From: Neorhizobium populisoli
GTDB taxonomy: Bacteria > Pseudomonadota > Alphaproteobacteria > Rhizobiales > Rhizobiaceae
Assembly (NCBI RefSeq): GCF_019430945.1
Contig: NZ_JAHYCB010000005.1
Coordinates: 1 to 64,000 of the forward strand
Reading direction: 5' to 3'
DNA: 64,000 bases
A model generated the notes under the pieces. The model was given only the letters and a program-made list of their open reading frames with translations. It did not search any database and had not been told where the DNA came from. Position numbers and translations under genes: made by a program. The number at the start of each line of letters is the position of its first letter. The stretch's first letter is position 1. Below, piece by piece: positions 63,333 through 64,000 of the stretch.

Positions 63333-63420
63333 CAAAGGCTTAACCCGCGCGACTTGACGCCCGACGACTGCTACAATAACTCGGGCGAAAAGTTCTCTCG
63401 TTCCACGATCATGGTGACTT

Positions 63421-64000
63421 ATGGCGGCACATCTCGGTTTGCGCAGTCTGTTTTCTCGCAAGAAAAAAAGGGATGACGCGGAATTCGAACGTGAAGAAAT
63501 CGAATTCCTGCGCAAGCGCGGCGTCACCGTCTACCTGGATATCGGCGCCAATACTGGACAGACCGGACAGCGCCTGCGAAAGAAGGGCTGGCAGGGACGC
63601 ATTTGTTCCTTCGAACCGATCCCCGAATGTTACGAAAAGCTGGCTGTCCTTGCGGCAGCACATTCGGACTGGAAAGCCTTCAACCAGGCTGTCGGCGATG
63701 AGGATGGACAGGCCACGATCGGCATATCGGAAAACCGTGTGTCGAGCTCGCTGCGAGCCGCGACCGACCTGCTCGTATCCATCTATGAGCCGATCCGATA
63801 CGAGGCCAGCGTAGCCGTTCCTCTGGTTCGGCTTGACAGCCTCTTCGATCAGCTTGCTTCGGAGAGTGACGTCGTCCACCTGAAGATCGATACTCAGGGG
63901 TATGAACGCAACGTCATCCTGGGCGCTGCGAACGCACTGCAACGCATCGATTCAGTGCGCATGGAAGTCGCGGTTTCCGAAATGTATGCGGGTGAAATGG
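63421..64000 (+). CDS. FkbM family methyltransferase (cut by window end)
   Basis: At least 193 residues remain in frame to the window end. The start MAAHLGLRSLFSRKKKRDDA is followed by a SAM-binding VYLDIGANTGQTGQRLR, FEPIPECYEKL, VPLVRLDSLFD and LKIDTQGYERNVILGA, which are FkbM family motifs. Such enzymes methylate sugars or capsular polysaccharide. The ATG at 63421 has no clear ribosome site. The end lies beyond the window. Confidence 0.88.
   Translation, partial: MAAHLGLRSLFSRKKKRDDAEFEREEIEFLRKRGVTVYLDIGANTGQTGQRLRKKGWQGRICSFEPIPECYEKLAVLAAAHSDWKAFNQAVGDEDGQATIGISENRVSSSLRAATDLLVSIYEPIRYEASVAVPLVRLDSLFDQLASESDVVHLKIDTQGYERNVILGAANALQRIDSVRMEVAVSEMYAGEM

Overview
The window looks like chromosomal DNA of a G+C-rich alphaproteobacterium of the Rhizobiaceae (Rhizobium, Agrobacterium or a close relative). 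The main reasons are the permuted two-piece tmRNA gene with an ANDNNAKGYALAA tag, the thyA-folA-hflK-hflC-degP run, an alphaproteobacterial SspB, and the many small conserved families (DUF4189, DUF4087, DUF4169, DUF2853, a ribbon-helix-helix protein) that are typical of rhizobia. No name below rank of family can be given from the sequence alone.

Layout. 1-282 holds a hairpin and a 3' tRNA-like remnant. 283-3098 (minus) is PhzF, a Nudix hydrolase and an endonuclease/exonuclease/phosphatase protein. 3284-7360 is a small secreted DUF4189 protein facing a three-gene ABC importer of the ferric-iron type. 7621-10832 is a CASTOR/POLLUX-type ion channel and a PLP aminotransferase. 10833-14866 is a long untranslated stretch and a large RTX protein, followed by an A+T-rich orphan gene. 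15667-25197 is ilvC and a set of stress/redox genes, most paired with their own regulators (TetR, AraC/adh, HxlR/qorB, racemase, MarR-GNAT fusion, NDH-2). 25266-32842 has pdxJ, a MerR-LuxR fusion regulator, a RecD-like helicase, an SDR-DoxX fusion, ArsR/AHSA1, and an ECF sigma/anti-sigma pair. 32879-36922 is a TIG-domain membrane protein and a cobalt-type nitrile hydratase operon led by LysE and DUF4239 membrane proteins.

37091-46645 has an aldo/keto reductase, a KpsC-like gene lying just behind ilvIH, a complete ilvI attenuator with a leader peptide, a HerA/FtsK-like ATPase, miaA and serB back to back, and a BrnT/BrnA toxin-antitoxin pair whose toxin is frameshifted. 46661-53810 is a GNAT enzyme and the thyA-folA-hflK-hflC cluster with degP. 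53948-60170 holds DUF2853, the permuted ssrA, sspB beside it, small genes and a large AsmA-family protein. 60244-64000 holds a D-lactate dehydrogenase-like flavoprotein, a 775-base gap with an orphan terminator, a 6-phosphogluconate-dehydrogenase-like enzyme and an FkbM methyltransferase cut by the window end.

How parts work together: ilvI, ilvH and ilvC supply the first two steps of branched-chain amino acid synthesis, and the ilvI leader senses the products. ssrA and sspB form the tagging and delivery halves of trans-translation quality control; HflKC and DegP control membrane and periplasmic protein quality. thyA and folA are the coupled thymidylate/folate pair. Several regulators sit next to visible operator-like repeats (TetR, AraC, MarR). 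I found no CRISPR array, intact prophage, insertion sequence or clear novel defence system. The least explained items are the orphan A+T-rich gene, the repeated modules of the RTX protein, a 67-bp palindromic element and an orphan terminator.
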